A stretch of DNA of 64,000 bases, taken from positions 124,001-188,000 of the forward strand of contig JAGYXB010000956.1 of the NCBI GenBank assembly GCA_022495005.1, written 5' to 3'. The notes beneath the pieces were generated by a model that made no database searches, was not told the DNA's origin, and saw only the letters and a list, made by a program, of their open reading frames with translations. Origin of the DNA: Rhyacophila brunnea. Lineage: Eukaryota > Arthropoda > Insecta > Trichoptera > Rhyacophilidae. A program made the position numbers and the translations under genes. Positions 12,790 to 23,913 of this stretch are shown piece after piece. How positions within the stretch are numbered: the stretch's first letter is position 1; the number at the start of each line of letters is the position of its first letter.

Positions 12790-13040
12790 TTCAGGGCTCG
12801 TAATGGACCGGAGCGGTCAAGCACAACAAGAAGGTATATTTATCATTTTGAAAATACTGAAAAGCCTGTACCCTTTATGAAAATCTTACTTCAAAGAAAG
12901 TTTTCAGTGAAGAAGAACATAATATGTTGCTGCAATACATTACAGAAGCTGCATCTTTGCAGTATGCCTTCTATGATAAGACCTCACCCCAAAGCTACCC
13001 CGTGGAAAAATAATCGCCAGGGGCGAGAAAAGGGTCGATC
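12790..13040 (+). pseudogene. pogo transposase N-terminal relic
   Basis: One plus frame reads KVFSEEEHNMLLQYITEAAS then LQY, the FSxEEExxLxxYI...LxYG motif that follows the N-terminal HTH of pogo/Tigger transposases. It is soon out of frame. Further codons to about 13.4 kb are degraded. Confidence 0.6.
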
Positions 13041-13837
13041 TCGTAGTCTGACTTGATACACCGGAGAAATTAAGAATCGAGGATAAGAAGAAAACCAAGC
13101 TGGCGAAGACTTAAAATATTATTCCATCGAAAAAAACTAATTATGTTCTAAAAAAAATATCTGCTGTTAAAAAAAGTTATTAGTTAGTTTCGAATCTTCA
13201 TCAGCAGAGTCATCGGCTGATAATTTTAATTTTAGAATATCAAGTGGGGGATTTTGTAATTTTTCTTTATGAAAGAGAATAATTATGTTCTATGAAAGAT
13301 CCTAGAAATCAGCAAGGATGGGGCAAAGATTAGCTCAATGCAAAAATCGTTAAAGGGTTGGAAATGGTCAGAAAACATCGACTCGATGAATTATCCTTGA
13401 GATGACATAATCCAGAAAATTCTACCACCTGAAAAATGCCAATCTAAATTTACTTAATTCTAAATCTACATTTATCAAGTTAAGGAAATGGCACAAAGTA
13501 TTAGGGTGATAAGGAAGAGATAATTGAGGTTTTATTATTAAAAACGATTCATTTTGTGTTATAATATCTACCTAATTCTAATTAAGATAATTATGGTTTA
13601 TGATTAAGTATAACTGTTATGAAAAAAATGTTCATTTGTTCCATAAAACATATTTGTAAAAAGCTTTTTTTCTTTTATCGTAATAATCAAAACCTGCGAA
13701 TTTAATAAATCTGTGTTTTTATTTAGCATAGGTAACTAAATGTCCCCTTATTACGATTTTTAAATGTGTGTCCAAGGTCAGTGGCGGCCGGTGGTCTTCA
13801 GAATAGCATTTTTTGGTAGTGCGCAATGGTTTACCTT

Positions 13838-14127
13838 CTATACCCAGCATTGGAGCATAGGGCAATCACAAGTTCGCGCCACTTCCCTCGGTCCAACGCC
13901 AACTCTTGCGCCTCCCGCCATGTCAGACCGGCAGCACGTAGGTCGCTTTTGTAGCACCGCTGCAGGGTGAGGGAGGGCCGGCCATGGCAACGGAACCCTT
14001 GAGGCTGTGCCATAAGGGTATGAAGTGTCACACTCTTTGGCGGCATCAGGAACACTTGTCCTAGCCATGTAAAGGTCGTAAAGCGTCTCTTCATGATTAC
14101 CTTAATCACCGAAGACTGCTGTGTCAA
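13838..14127 (-). pseudogene. LINE 3' fragment, same family as 9584-10720
   Basis: Minus-strand reading TWLGQVFLMPPKSVTLHTL and RPSLTLQRCYKSDLRAAGLT is about 85% like the 9.6-9.86 kb tail. It is a dead-on-arrival insertion inside the pogo element. Confidence 0.85.
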
Positions 14128-14255
14128 TAAGCTAAGATAATATCTTAGTGTACAATAATGACTGTAACGTCGAACTTCTCAGAAGGTAAATTAAATATGT
14201 CTTTGTTTATTTATTCTATTTCTTAAAAAAGTTTTTAAACACTTGAATGATTTAA

Positions 14256-15250
14256 CTCTTTTACTCCCAGCTGATTTAGCCTAACATATGCGAAAACTCC
14301 CAAGCGTTTTTTGACAAAAAATCGTCGATTTAGTTTTTTTTAAATAACTAATTCTACACATGTTTTAAAAATTTGAAACTTTTTTTGTGTGTTCTCAATG
14401 GTGTATAAAGCAATAATAAGTAATAATATTGATAGTTTACATAAATAAAACAAAAGAAAAAAATAATGTATCAATATTTATTTAGAAATGAACGGATAAA
14501 ACTATGTTTGAATAACAAAACAAGTGTGACAACATTTTTTTATTTATAATTGATATATCAAATTTTATAATATAATCTATCCTTATGTAGTAACAGAAAA
14601 AAAAATAAACATATTATTATTTCTCCATGAAATAGAATTTTTATAAAGTAATCAAAAAAAATCCTATAGTGTCAAGGTATTCAAGAATATTATTCAATTC
14701 ACGAAATCGCAAGAGAATTCGATACAGTATCGACGACTAACTGATATGGAATGAAGTCATTTCAAAAAATAAGTCTCAAAGCACTAAATCATTTTAATAA
14801 TATTTATATTCATGTATTTTTTCACCATCTTACCAAAAATACAGTGGCATCCATTGTTAGTTCAAAAATTACAAAATTCATTTTGTAATGTGATATATGA
14901 ATCATAAAACAACTAAAAGAAATATCAGAATTTAAAATGTGTCATAAAAATAATGTTTTATTATTTTTATGACCCTCTTTGGTCTCAAGTTCGACAGCAG
15001 AGCAATTATGACTTGTGAGTTATTAGGGTATGGCATAATTATAAACAATGCCAGCCACTAAAATAAATGTTACTCACCACCCAACACACAGTGAATATAA
15101 TGCTTCCTCTACATGAGACGAAATATGACGGGAAAAAATTTGGAATAAATCGTAAATTTGGTTCCAAACTTTCGGCCGATGGATCGGCCCAGATGGAGTT
15201 TTCGCATAGGTATGGTGGGCCGAAATATCGGCCCCGTGGGAGTAAAAGGG
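14256..15250. mobile_element. piggyBac-type MITE
   Basis: Flanked by TTAA (14252-14255, 15251-15254). Ends CTCTTTTACTCCCA and, reversed, CCCTTTTACTCCCA; a second shared block ATGCGAAAACTCC lies about 25-35 nt inside both ends. About 1 kb, AT-rich, no coding sequence. Confidence 0.75.
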
Positions 15251-16535
15251 TTAATATCAATAAAGAAAAATAAATGTCACGGTTTATGGCTTTACGCTGC
15301 GAACAATGAATGCGTCAGCCAAATTGAACCGTTCTAAACACGGATGACGACACTGGGTCACTTTGTCAATAGTGAATAGCAGTATGTTTATTTCTTAAAT
15401 TTCACATTATTAATTTAAGTGAAATTATAAAATAAACTAACATTGCGTGGGTAATATTTATATTGTAAATCAGCGTTCCTTCGAACTCAGATTTATTTCT
15501 GATGTATTTATATGTCATTAAAAGTATTTTTCTCTTATATTATCGTTCTTATTTATTATTCAGCTGTAGTACTGCTGTGTTTTTTTTTATTATATTGAAT
15601 GTATTTGAGTGGTTTAGAAATAAATTCGGCAGTTTGTATTTTCGTAAAAGTTTGGCGATTCATTAAATCTTAAATGTGAAATTGTTAAAAATTAGCTTGC
15701 CAACATTGTTATAAAACAGAAATTGGCGTTTTTGTTTCTAGAGTCCTAATTTCGTGCGCCGATCATAAAGTTTGTAAAAAATGCTACTACAGAAACATAG
15801 GACCACGGTTTAAGAAGTATACAATGACCTCATTGTAATCCTGTGCAAACTGAAAATCTATTTGGATCGCAATCGCTTTGCGCCCATGAACGAAGTATTG
15901 TTCATAATACTGCTACATGTTCTACTTCGCGAAGTGAGTGATACACATATGAATAATAATGAAAAGTTGAGCGATGTCTTCAAAAATGCAGGCGGTGCGT
16001 AGCACTTGCATGGTATTAGAGGAGCCGCCGCTGTCCAAGGTACAACCTTCATATGTTCGAGGTACAACACCACTGTTGTACCTTGGACCTAAATCCACAT
16101 TTTTTATATGGCCTAAAATCACCATAAATATCAAGATAATTAATTTGATACATATATCAAAGCATGCGCAACTGATGCTAAAATCAAACCAACTAAAGTT
16201 GGCAATTTTACCTATAACCAGTAATTTATGAAAAATCTAAAACAGAAAATAGGTCCGAGGTACAACAGTTTCCCCTATTGTATAATATACAAAACTATTT
16301 GCAATTTTTTGTTTGGAAGCACTGCACTAACATACAGTTTTTGTCTGTGGTAAACTCAACCTGGAGGTAAAACTCGCTGTGTATCGCCACCTATTGTGAT
16401 ATTTGTGGAATCATTGAAATTCACACGCTCAACACAAACTGTCAAACGATGTGAGACATTCGCAATAAAATGCATCGGTCTGCGCTAAGCATCATGTATT
16501 TCATCATACCTATCGCTGATTGAAAATAGACACTA

Positions 16536-16997
16536 CAGTAAAACCTCGTTAGCAAGAACACTGATAATTCGAAATTTGCCATAATTCGAAATTTTCCCGA
16601 AAAAAAAGTCCCTTGAACATTATTTTCATATAAAACCATACCTTTAATTCGAAATGATTTCAGAGTCCCTGGCATATAAAAATATTCAATAAATCGTAAT
16701 AAAGTACACTATCTCATAAGCCAGTCATTGAAAATTGTGAGACTTTTCTTAAAACATCAAAAATTACTTATTCGAAGGTAATAAAAATAATCCTGACATT
16801 TTATGACCCAATTAGGTAGGCATATCTCTGATCAGAAACGAAATTAATAAAAATCAAAAAAAAAAAAAATTTAATTTTAATATTTTTCCCCTCGTTGCAT
16901 TGCATTGCATTAATTGCAAACATTGCATATTTCGTAATTCGAATTTTTTTCGATTTTCAGTCCCATAGAATTCGTATTAACGAGGTTTTACTTACTG
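16536..16997. mobile_element. Tigger/pogo-like MITE, complete
   Basis: TA-flanked, ends CAGTAAAACCTCGTTA and reversed CAGTAAGTAAAACCTCGTTA, with the usual ATAATTCGAAATT subterminal words. 462 bp, no coding sequence. Confidence 0.75.
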
Positions 16998-17065
16998 TAC
17001 TTGGAAGAGCAACCTTAATGGTAAAGTTAAAATAAAAAAAATGCAATTTTAAGGGAAAAAAAGTG

Positions 17066-17071
17066 TTTATT
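17066..17071 (-). promoter_or_regulatory. Polyadenylation signal of the snoRNA host gene
   Basis: AATAAA on the minus strand, about 110 nt into the terminal exon, just before a T-rich stretch. A Tigger-like MITE begins about 70 nt further downstream. Confidence 0.55.
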
Positions 17072-17240
17072 TGCCTACACTACTATATTGAAAGTAATAT
17101 GAATATTAGGTTACAGCCAGGTGCGGGCAGCCAATCATTTACAGCAATAACCAAGGGAAGTATCGTGGCATGGTCCATCTGAAAACAGTACACAGGTCAA
17201 CGAGTGGCCCTCCATTTTTCCAAATTTTTGGCATCATTCA

Positions 17241-17311
17241 AACAATCAGCAATATTTTATCAACATGATTTTGTCTGTCGACGAAAAATAACAATTTAAA
17301 CATCATGGAAA
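17241..17311 (-). ncRNA. Box C/D snoRNA, class B copy 4
   Basis: Box C ATGATGT (17300-17306), a TTGATAA C' and D CTGA (17246-17249). The 16-nt 18S complement is at 17280-17295. It lies in the last intron, its D box ending 67 nt before the terminal exon. Confidence 0.8.
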
Positions 17312-18067
17312 ATTTTAATACAACAATAAAAAAAACATTCGTACCATTATATGAGAAAATGTGTATTGGCTGTAGGCTAATTTTTTTTAGGATTGAAAGT
17401 CAAAAAACCTCTTCATAAGAAACCATCATTATAATATTAAGCAATCATATTTTATCAACAGGTTTTTCAGAGGTGAAAAATAGTGAATGATCATTATAAG
17501 ATTTGTTCAAAAACTAAATCAAACGCCTATTCTAAAAACTGTAATTAAATGGTGCAAATTTTACAAGAATTCTAGAATTAAACAAATAATTATTTCATAA
17601 TAAACAATGGAATATACAATAAAAAATACCTCTCATTGTAGCATGCAGCAGCAGGAACAGCTTTTAAGTCCATGTCCACGTCTGCTCCTCGGTCAGAGCA
17701 TGTCGATACGGACACTACATGACACCTCTCTTACATCCTGTCCAGGGCATGTCGACATTTCTTAGCTCCGCCGTATACACCACGTATTTAGCAATCTGGG
17801 ATGTCGTAAACCAGTCAAAAAAAAAGACAGACCGGGTTGACTTTCTTGAGACATCAATCAATAGCATGAGTCCGAGCCAGGTACAAAGGCGGTTCTTCAG
17901 CATAGATGTGATGTTGAACTGGATTGTCTACTCTCTTGATACACTTTCTAAGGTGACATGACATGAAATGCCACCGATGGGGATTTGTTTATCGCTGAAA
18001 ATGAAATCAACGTTCCTCCAATTAATATTGATACAAAAATATTCTATTTGATGTCTTCAAGAAATGC

Positions 18068-18141
18068 ATAAATCAGAAGAATTTTATCAACATTGTCATT
18101 TCTGACGACGAAAAATAACAATTAACATAACATCATCCTAT
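18068..18141 (-). ncRNA. Box C/D snoRNA, class B copy 3
   Basis: Box C ATGATGT (18130-18136), C' TTGATAA (18084-18090), D CTGA (18073-18076). The 16-nt complement to 18S GACGAAAAATAACAAT is at 18107-18122. The D box ends 78 nt upstream of the acceptor at 17994. Confidence 0.8.
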
Positions 18142-18759
18142 GAATAAACGTATTATCCACTAAAAGCAGCCAAGTAGTGAAATAAAAACTATGTTTCACT
18201 TGTTTCATATGTTTGAAACCTACTGCTATTTGAAAATTTAAATACAGGCAGTCCTCGATTTACGACCAAGTCACAATCCACACTTTGCTTTGATAAGCCT
18301 TTATTTTTATATGAGTCAATCAAAAACATTTCAGGGAGAGTTTAGAAATGAAGATATTACACAGTGGGAAGCAGAGGTGTCACGCGCTCTTCAATCCGCG
18401 CCACGATTAAAAGGATGGTTGTGGCCAATTTATTACCCACACCGCAGCCGTGCCGTTTATCCAGTTCCAGTTTTTTTGGATGTGTCGCAGATTAATGGGT
18501 GTGACACACCTTCGCTTCGCATTCTCCTGTGAAATACCCCCACGATGGTGTTTCCACACGCACCAACTGAAAACTGAAGAGAGAAATTATCCCACCTTGA
18601 GATCCGGAAGACTGCGGTCTGCCACTCTGAGACCATTATGAAAATGCACTGCCCCGCCCCGCAAGTGCCAGATTGTTGGAACGGGCCCTGTAACAAATCA
18701 ATGAAATAGTAAGTCCCCAGTTTAGAGATGAAGTGTTTCACTCTATCGATATCACTTCA

Positions 18760-18830
18760 AAAGCTCAGAGGTTTCTTTCTCGTCAAGTTATTGTCAGAGA
18801 CGAAAAATAATTAGGTACACATCAAGGCAG
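18760..18830 (-). ncRNA. Box C/D snoRNA, class C copy 2
   Basis: Box C TTGATGT (18819-18825, weak first base), D' CTGA (18794-18797), C' TTGACGA (18780-18786), D CTGA (18765-18768). The 12-nt complement to 18S GACGAAAAATAA is at 18799-18810. The D box ends 77 nt upstream of the acceptor at 18687. The segment between C' and D is 11 nt and might be a second guide; I could not assign a target. Confidence 0.75.
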
Positions 18831-20084
18831 AAAAAAACTACGTATAATTCAGCATTCATCTTTATATTCAGTCGCCATTAAATTGAAACTGTTTTATGAC
18901 ACAGAAAACTTGAGTGTCAGTCGCTTCAGAGCAGAAGTGGCGTAACCCACAAAAATGTATAAACGGAGTTAACCATTGGAGAGGTTCACTAATATAGTGT
19001 TCTATGAACTAGAAGTGGTTGAACCTCCCTTTTCGTCACGTCACTTCTAGTTTAATTTCATTTCATATTCTTAATCAATTAGTGGTGTGTGTGTGGTTAC
19101 TTCACTTATAATATTATTTGACATTATTTAATGATGTATGAATAATTGGTGGTGGTTCTTTACAATCACAGCTGTAAAAGACCATGCGGACACAGGTCAT
19201 TTATAGAATGTATTCTCTATACCTTGATGCTGACATGTTATGACAAGTTTAGTGTTCAGTTGCAAACAAGCAGGAGTGTGTTCGGACGTGTTCGAGATAT
19301 GTTTATCATTGATTTCATCAACAGGAAATAGGGTAAGGGGATGTATTATCATGATATAGATAATATTGTGATACTTTTTTAAACTGAGATTTTGACGTTA
19401 CCTAGCTTAGTAATGGGTGTGAAATGGCACATACGGCGAGCCAAAAGAGTGAAAGGGACAACTGCGTGTCAGTCTTTTCCAAACCGCCGTCGAGAAGAGG
19501 TAAAAAAAACTTTTCGTTAGCGAAACGGTTAACTAGTATTTGAGTTGGGAACTACATACTCAGTTTTTCATGTAATTATCTTATAATTAATTGGTAAGTT
19601 GTCGTTTTTATATAAAGAAGTAATAGTTACACATTAGCCTTTATATATTGGAGTTATTAACTAAAAATATGAAATTACATTTAACAAAGTTTGTTAAGTT
19701 CGGCGATGAATATTTTAGGTTATTTTTTAATATTTGTGAAATAATTTGACAATATAGATTATATGAAAAACTTCATTTCTACAAACAATCTAATAATGTA
19801 CAGTGACTAATGCGGTGGGCAAAATAGAAACAACAAAATTAACGGAATATGCAATTACATTGTATTACCAATGTTCCCTATAAGGTGTGCGTGCGCGCAC
19901 ACCTACTAAAATGTGTCCGGACACATGTTTTCATCCCCCACACAGGCATCACACAAAAATATTGTAAAAGAAAGTTTCCTTTGCCAGATTTTAGTTTTGC
20001 TCGAATTCACGAAACCATCACATGCACAATTCTTCGACTCATTTCTCGAAAGGCGGAAGGCTGAAATTATGAAATTAATGAATA

Positions 20085-20200
20085 CAGTAGAACCTCGTTA
20101 ATAAGAACACGGATAATTCGAAATTCGCCGTAATTCGAAATTTTCACGAAAAGTCACTTGAACATCATTTTCATATAAAACCAAACCATACATAAGTGTG
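20085..20200 (+). mobile_element. Tigger-like MITE, left end only
   Basis: CAGTAGAACCTCGTTAATAA and following AATTCGAAATT words match the 16.5 kb copy. The right end is missing. It lies in an intron of the snoRNA host gene. Confidence 0.65.
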
Positions 20201-20537
20201 TGTAAAAAAAACCCCATACCTTATCAATAATATACTCGATAAGCATATAATAAATCGTCAAACCTAATAGATCATTAGTAATTATAAACAATAAAAATAG
20301 TACACTCAAGAGGTGTAAAATCGTCCATTCTGGGAACAATGGGAATTAATGGAGTTAACTAATGAGATATATCTAGCGGAGTCTAAGCCATCAGTTGCCA
20401 TCAAACTAAAATTTCTCACCTTCGTTGAGATTTGAAATGCTCTCGGACAGATAGGACTACTGAAACAAAATCACACAATAAAAATTTAGACGGGTTGGTC
20501 AATTGAATCACCACGTCGACGCCGATTACATTCATAT

Positions 20538-20574
20538 TTTGATCAGCTGTTTTTCATCAAGGTCATCATAACAA
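20538..20574 (-). ncRNA. Deleted class A snoRNA copy 3 (guide lost)
   Basis: Box C ATGATGA (20563-20569), a C'-like TTGATGA and D CTGA (20543-20546) remain, but the D' box and the whole antisense element are missing. Box C is joined almost directly to C'. Its exon (20420-20459) is also shortened. The spacing to the acceptor, 83 nt, is kept. Not expected to make a functional guide. Confidence 0.65.
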
Positions 20575-21376
20575 TGTATAAAATATCATTACTTCAAAAT
20601 AAATGGTGTAGTACATAGTATGAATAGTGCTAGAGCTCGGTGTTAGCCCCGGCCGCCTTTAACATCTTTCCTTGTTATGGAATAAAACAGACAAACCAGA
20701 GTCTGGAATTCCTTTTTTACACCGTCCAGTCGTAGGAATCGTGATCTAATGGAGCGTCGTCATCCCTCTGACTTTGTCAATGCCACACGATTCAGTGCTG
20801 ACCTATTTATTGTTCATTAGCATTTATTTATTGGCTGTCTCGTTTATTGTTAGTGATCCAAGTTCACGATGGCGCCGCCATACTACATCTCCAGTTTAGC
20901 CTGAGGATTTTTCTGAATACCATGTGTTCAAAGCGTTCAAAGGGGGCATAAGGCAACATCAAGAATAAATAATTGATGAAATTTACATCACTCAGATTGT
21001 TCCTTTATAATTTTACCGAGGTTTTGACTACAACCCGCTGCCATATCGCCGCTTCTCCTCCAAGTGAGGATCCGTTGTGAAAGCCCCCTACTCTTCGCAC
21101 CTCAAATTTTGGATATTTGCGTGCAAATGTCCAGTCAGCTAAATTTGTAAATATATTCCGTTTGGTGTTTTTTACTCATAATAATGATGGAAGATAAATC
21201 AGTCAATCACCTGATACCGATACCAGTCGAGAGTGGGGTGGGGTGAAAGATTGCAGTGGTGCGTTTCCTAACTGTTTTCGTCATCGGCACCGTTGGCCGC
21301 CTGCCTGAAAATTTAAAACAGCGCTTCTTAAATAAGCTATATGACAGTGAAAACATAATTATAGGTTGATTTGGGT

Positions 21377-21452
21377 ATAGATCAGTAAAATTCATCAACA
21401 TAGCATTTTCTGACGACGAAAAATAACAATTAATATCATAGCATCATGTTCA
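21377..21452 (-). ncRNA. Box C/D snoRNA, class B copy 2
   Basis: Box C ATGATGC (21441-21447), C' TTGATGA (21392-21398), D CTGA (21382-21385). It has a 16-nt perfect complement to 18S GACGAAAAATAACAAT (21415-21430). The D box ends 77 nt upstream of the acceptor at 21304. Confidence 0.8.
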
Positions 21453-22087
21453 GTAGACCTACTTCAATAATTGAGGTGGCGGGGATTAAACCATTAAAAT
21501 TGAATTAAATTATAAAATGAGTAGAGTAGAGTAGAGCAGTTTTCACATACCTACCATGTGTACCATGCATACAGCAACAGGAGTTATAAGCTTTTTAGAC
21601 CAAAAAGTGGATTCCAAATATAAAATGATTTTTTTTTCTCAACATCGTATTTTATTTGAACGTTTTTGGACTGACCAGTCCTCATTAAACACTAATAACA
21701 TTAAAAATAACAAATAATTTTTAATAGTAACAGATCATTAGGATCAGTAAGAGAAAAAGATGTCATTTACAAAATGTTGCAGTTTACAATATTGCATGTG
21801 TAAATGCACGTAATATCTAACTTTGAACTCGATATGTACCACCATTATTACCAAGTCTTGTGTTTCATAGTTCAGTTACACCTCAATTATTTTGTGCCTC
21901 GGAAAATTAAATTCTCGACTTCTACCAGTCATTGTTAAAATGTAATCTGTCTCACCTTTGCCGAGAAAGATCTGCAGGTCTCTTTGTAATGCGCCCCCGG
22001 GTAAATGGAACGACTGAAACAAATCACACTCAGAATTAGACAGGTTGGTCAGTCAGAAGGCAACGTCAGTATTGGTTTGATTGACAT

Positions 22088-22151
22088 TTTGATCAGCTGT
22101 TTGTTCTCAACATGGTTTTCAGAGACGAAAAATATAAGGTCATCATAATAA
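22088..22151 (-). ncRNA. Box C/D snoRNA, class A copy 2
   Basis: Box C ATGATGA (22140-22146), D' CTGA (22119-22122), C' TGTTGAG (22106-22112), D CTGA (22093-22096). The spacing is identical to copy 1. The 11-nt complement to 18S GACGAAAAATA is at 22124-22134. The D box ends 79 nt before the acceptor at 22013. Confidence 0.82.
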
Positions 22152-22254
22152 GCTTAAAAGTTAGGTGTCGCCATTGAAGTATATATCGACTATGCATTGC
22201 AAAAAAACATATTTGGCATATTGTTTTTTTGACCCCATTGGTCCCCCAGATGGT

Positions 22255-22405
22255 AAACGCCCACGATGGCAGAGGGGCTTATAGTGTCGTGGGTTCCAGG
22301 TTCGAATGCTGGGTCTGGCATATACACATATTGTTTTTCAATCTGTGTTGAGTCAGAGTATGGACCTGGAGGCCCAAATGATCTTCCAAGGATCGGACAT
22401 GGTAA
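22255..22405 (+). repeat. tRNA-derived SINE copy
   Basis: A tRNA-like head with box B GGTTCGAATGC, then TGGGTCTGGCA and the CATATTGTTTTTCAATCTG body shared with the 63.7 kb copy, ending GGATCGGACATGG. Confidence 0.75.
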
Positions 22406-22596
22406 AAAAAAAATTATAATATACCTAGAAAAAATCTATACTTACAAATATTTCAAAACATTATTTAAATTAAACGAATCAAGTTTATAAATTTTCCAAC
22501 ATAGTTGCATATCAGTGGACAGTGGACCTTAGTGTTGTGTTCCTGTTAAATCAAATCTGTCTTCCAACGGGTTACCTTTTCCTTTTGGGAGAAATG

Positions 22597-22730
22597 GGTT
22601 AATCCCTTGCTCAACCAATTAGATCAGCGCTCAGCCCACACACATCGGAAAACAGCATGCAAATTTGCAAAACGCGGAATCAAACTCGTGACTTTAAAAG
22701 CGGCCATTTTACCATTCGTTCATCACAGGC
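22597..22730 (-). repeat. tRNA-derived SINE copy, diverged
   Basis: TTGCTCAACCAATTAGAT and the tRNA-like head are recognisable on the minus strand, with many substitutions. Confidence 0.5.
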
Positions 22731-23045
22731 ATTTGTCCGTATATGTCGTAATTTAAATAATCAGTTGAAAAAATTCGTAGATTTTGATTTCAAATGATTT
22801 CATAATTAAAACGGAGAAATGAATTTCTGTTTATTTATTTGTCGGGACACAATATGGCAGCTGTGTTGCACTCACCAAAAAGAAGAAAACCATGTCCCAC
22901 AATTCAGGAAACGGTTCATGTAGCCTGTAGGCCTAGCTGATTGTACATGCTGCTGCATTGTTGAAATAGACCCTGCGACAAATCAATGAAAGATTAAGCA
23001 CGATAACAGATGTGGAAAATGTCACACTGTTACAGATGTCACTTG

Positions 23046-23163
23046 AAAGCTAAGAGATTTCCTTCTCTTCAAGTCTTTTCTATTCCTTGTAGGATCAGGA
23101 TTAGGATTGAACATGCTAATTTACCTTCCTTTCAGGTATGAAAGATAATTATACATCATGGCA
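23046..23163 (-). ncRNA. Decayed box C/D snoRNA, class C copy 1
   Basis: Box C ATGATGT (23153-23159) and D' CTGA (23132-23135) survive. The guide has drifted (ATTATCTTTCATAC), a short TC-rich insertion lies behind it, and the terminal D box reads CTTA. The position, 78 nt upstream of the class C exon, is unchanged, so this is a relic that keeps its intron context. Confidence 0.55.
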
Positions 23164-23559
23164 AATAAACCCACTATTTTAATTACAGGGCCGTGCAATT
23201 GGGCATTCATGCCAATCATGATAGCATAACTGAAATCTGTTGGCAGAGTACTCGCAGGATCATCAGCAAGATCCGCAAGTCATCTCAGGCGAAGACAGGA
23301 AAAACATGAAATTAAATTTACATCATTTAGATTCATCAGTTGGCTAACATTGAAGTGGATTCAATCTTTACACTATTCACATGAGACAAGTATTAATTGG
23401 GTGCAATCACCTGTGGTATCAATTGCAAGCGGCGTGAAAAGTTGCAGTCTGTCGTATTTTTCAAATTTTTAGTCACTGACGAATGCCAACCTGTAACTTA
23501 AAACAGTGCTTCAGAAATAATGTGTTCGATATATAGTAACATTAGTTAAAGTTCGATTT

Positions 23560-23635
23560 TGAAATCAGTAAAATTCATCAACATGGTCTTTTCTGACGAC
23601 GAAAAATAACAAATAATATCAAAACATCATGTTCG
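23560..23635 (-). ncRNA. Box C/D snoRNA, class B copy 1
   Basis: Box C ATGATGT (23624-23630), C' TTGATGA (23575-23581), D CTGA (23565-23568). D' is degenerate (TCAG). The antisense element at 23598-23612 complements GACGAAAAATAACAA of 18S rRNA, 15 nt. The D box ends 74 nt upstream of the acceptor at 23490. Confidence 0.8.
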
Positions 23636-23849
23636 TTAAGTTCACATAATTATTCAGTGCCGTGGAGGATTTCTTTACTGACTTATAACAGGGGCTATTA
23701 AAATATAATTCTCACCTTTGTCAAGGAAGATTTCCAGGCTTCTCCGTGGTGCCCTCGGACGGAGGGGATGTCTGAAACAAAATCAAACAATCGGAATTAG
23801 ACGGATCGGTCAATTAGAATGGCACGTCGGCGCCGATTATATTCATGTT

Positions 23850-23913
23850 TTTGATCAGCTGTTTTTCCTCAACATGTCTTTCAGAGACGAAAAATATATG
23901 GTCATCATAACAA
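23850..23913 (-). ncRNA. Box C/D snoRNA, class A copy 1
   Basis: Minus strand: box C ATGATGA (23902-23908), D' CTGA (23881-23884), C' TGTTGAG (23868-23874), D CTGA (23855-23858). A TTTG/CAAA pair can close the ends. The nucleotides before D' complement GACGAAAAATA of 18S rRNA (11 nt, 23886-23896). The D box ends 83 nt upstream of the acceptor at 23771. Confidence 0.82.

Larger units (their letters stand above)
12120..16275. mobile_element. pogo-type DNA transposon with nested insertions
   Basis: Ends GGGGAAGCTGTTGTACCTTG and reversed GGGGAAACTGTTGTACCTCG, with TA on both sides. The word GTTGTACCTTGGACAT recurs near both ends (about 12.14, 12.65, 12.69, 16.04, 16.08 kb), like subterminal transposase sites. 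Interior holds a pogo transposase relic, a hairpin repeat, a LINE fragment and a piggyBac-type MITE. Confidence 0.75.
10932..16324 (-). mobile_element. hAT transposon split by a nested pogo element
   Basis: Left end CAGTGCTCCGCAACC (10932), right end reversed CAGTGCTTCCAAAC (16324), with a perfect 8-bp duplication CACTAACA (10924-10931, 16325-16332). Removing the pogo insertion (12120-16275) leaves about 1.2 kb. The right half after the insertion is only about 49 bp. Confidence 0.78.

Noticed and set aside
17715..17903. 62-codon minus-strand frame in the class D exon as a host-gene protein
   Set aside because: No counterpart in the class D copy at 21.55 kb, and other exons do not keep a frame.
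17280..23612. Plus-strand matches to 18S rRNA (GACGAAAAATAACAAT) as rRNA gene fragments
   Set aside because: Each match stops at 11-16 nt, recurs seven times in a fixed box C/D context, and is antisense to the inferred transcript. That is a guide, not an rRNA insertion.
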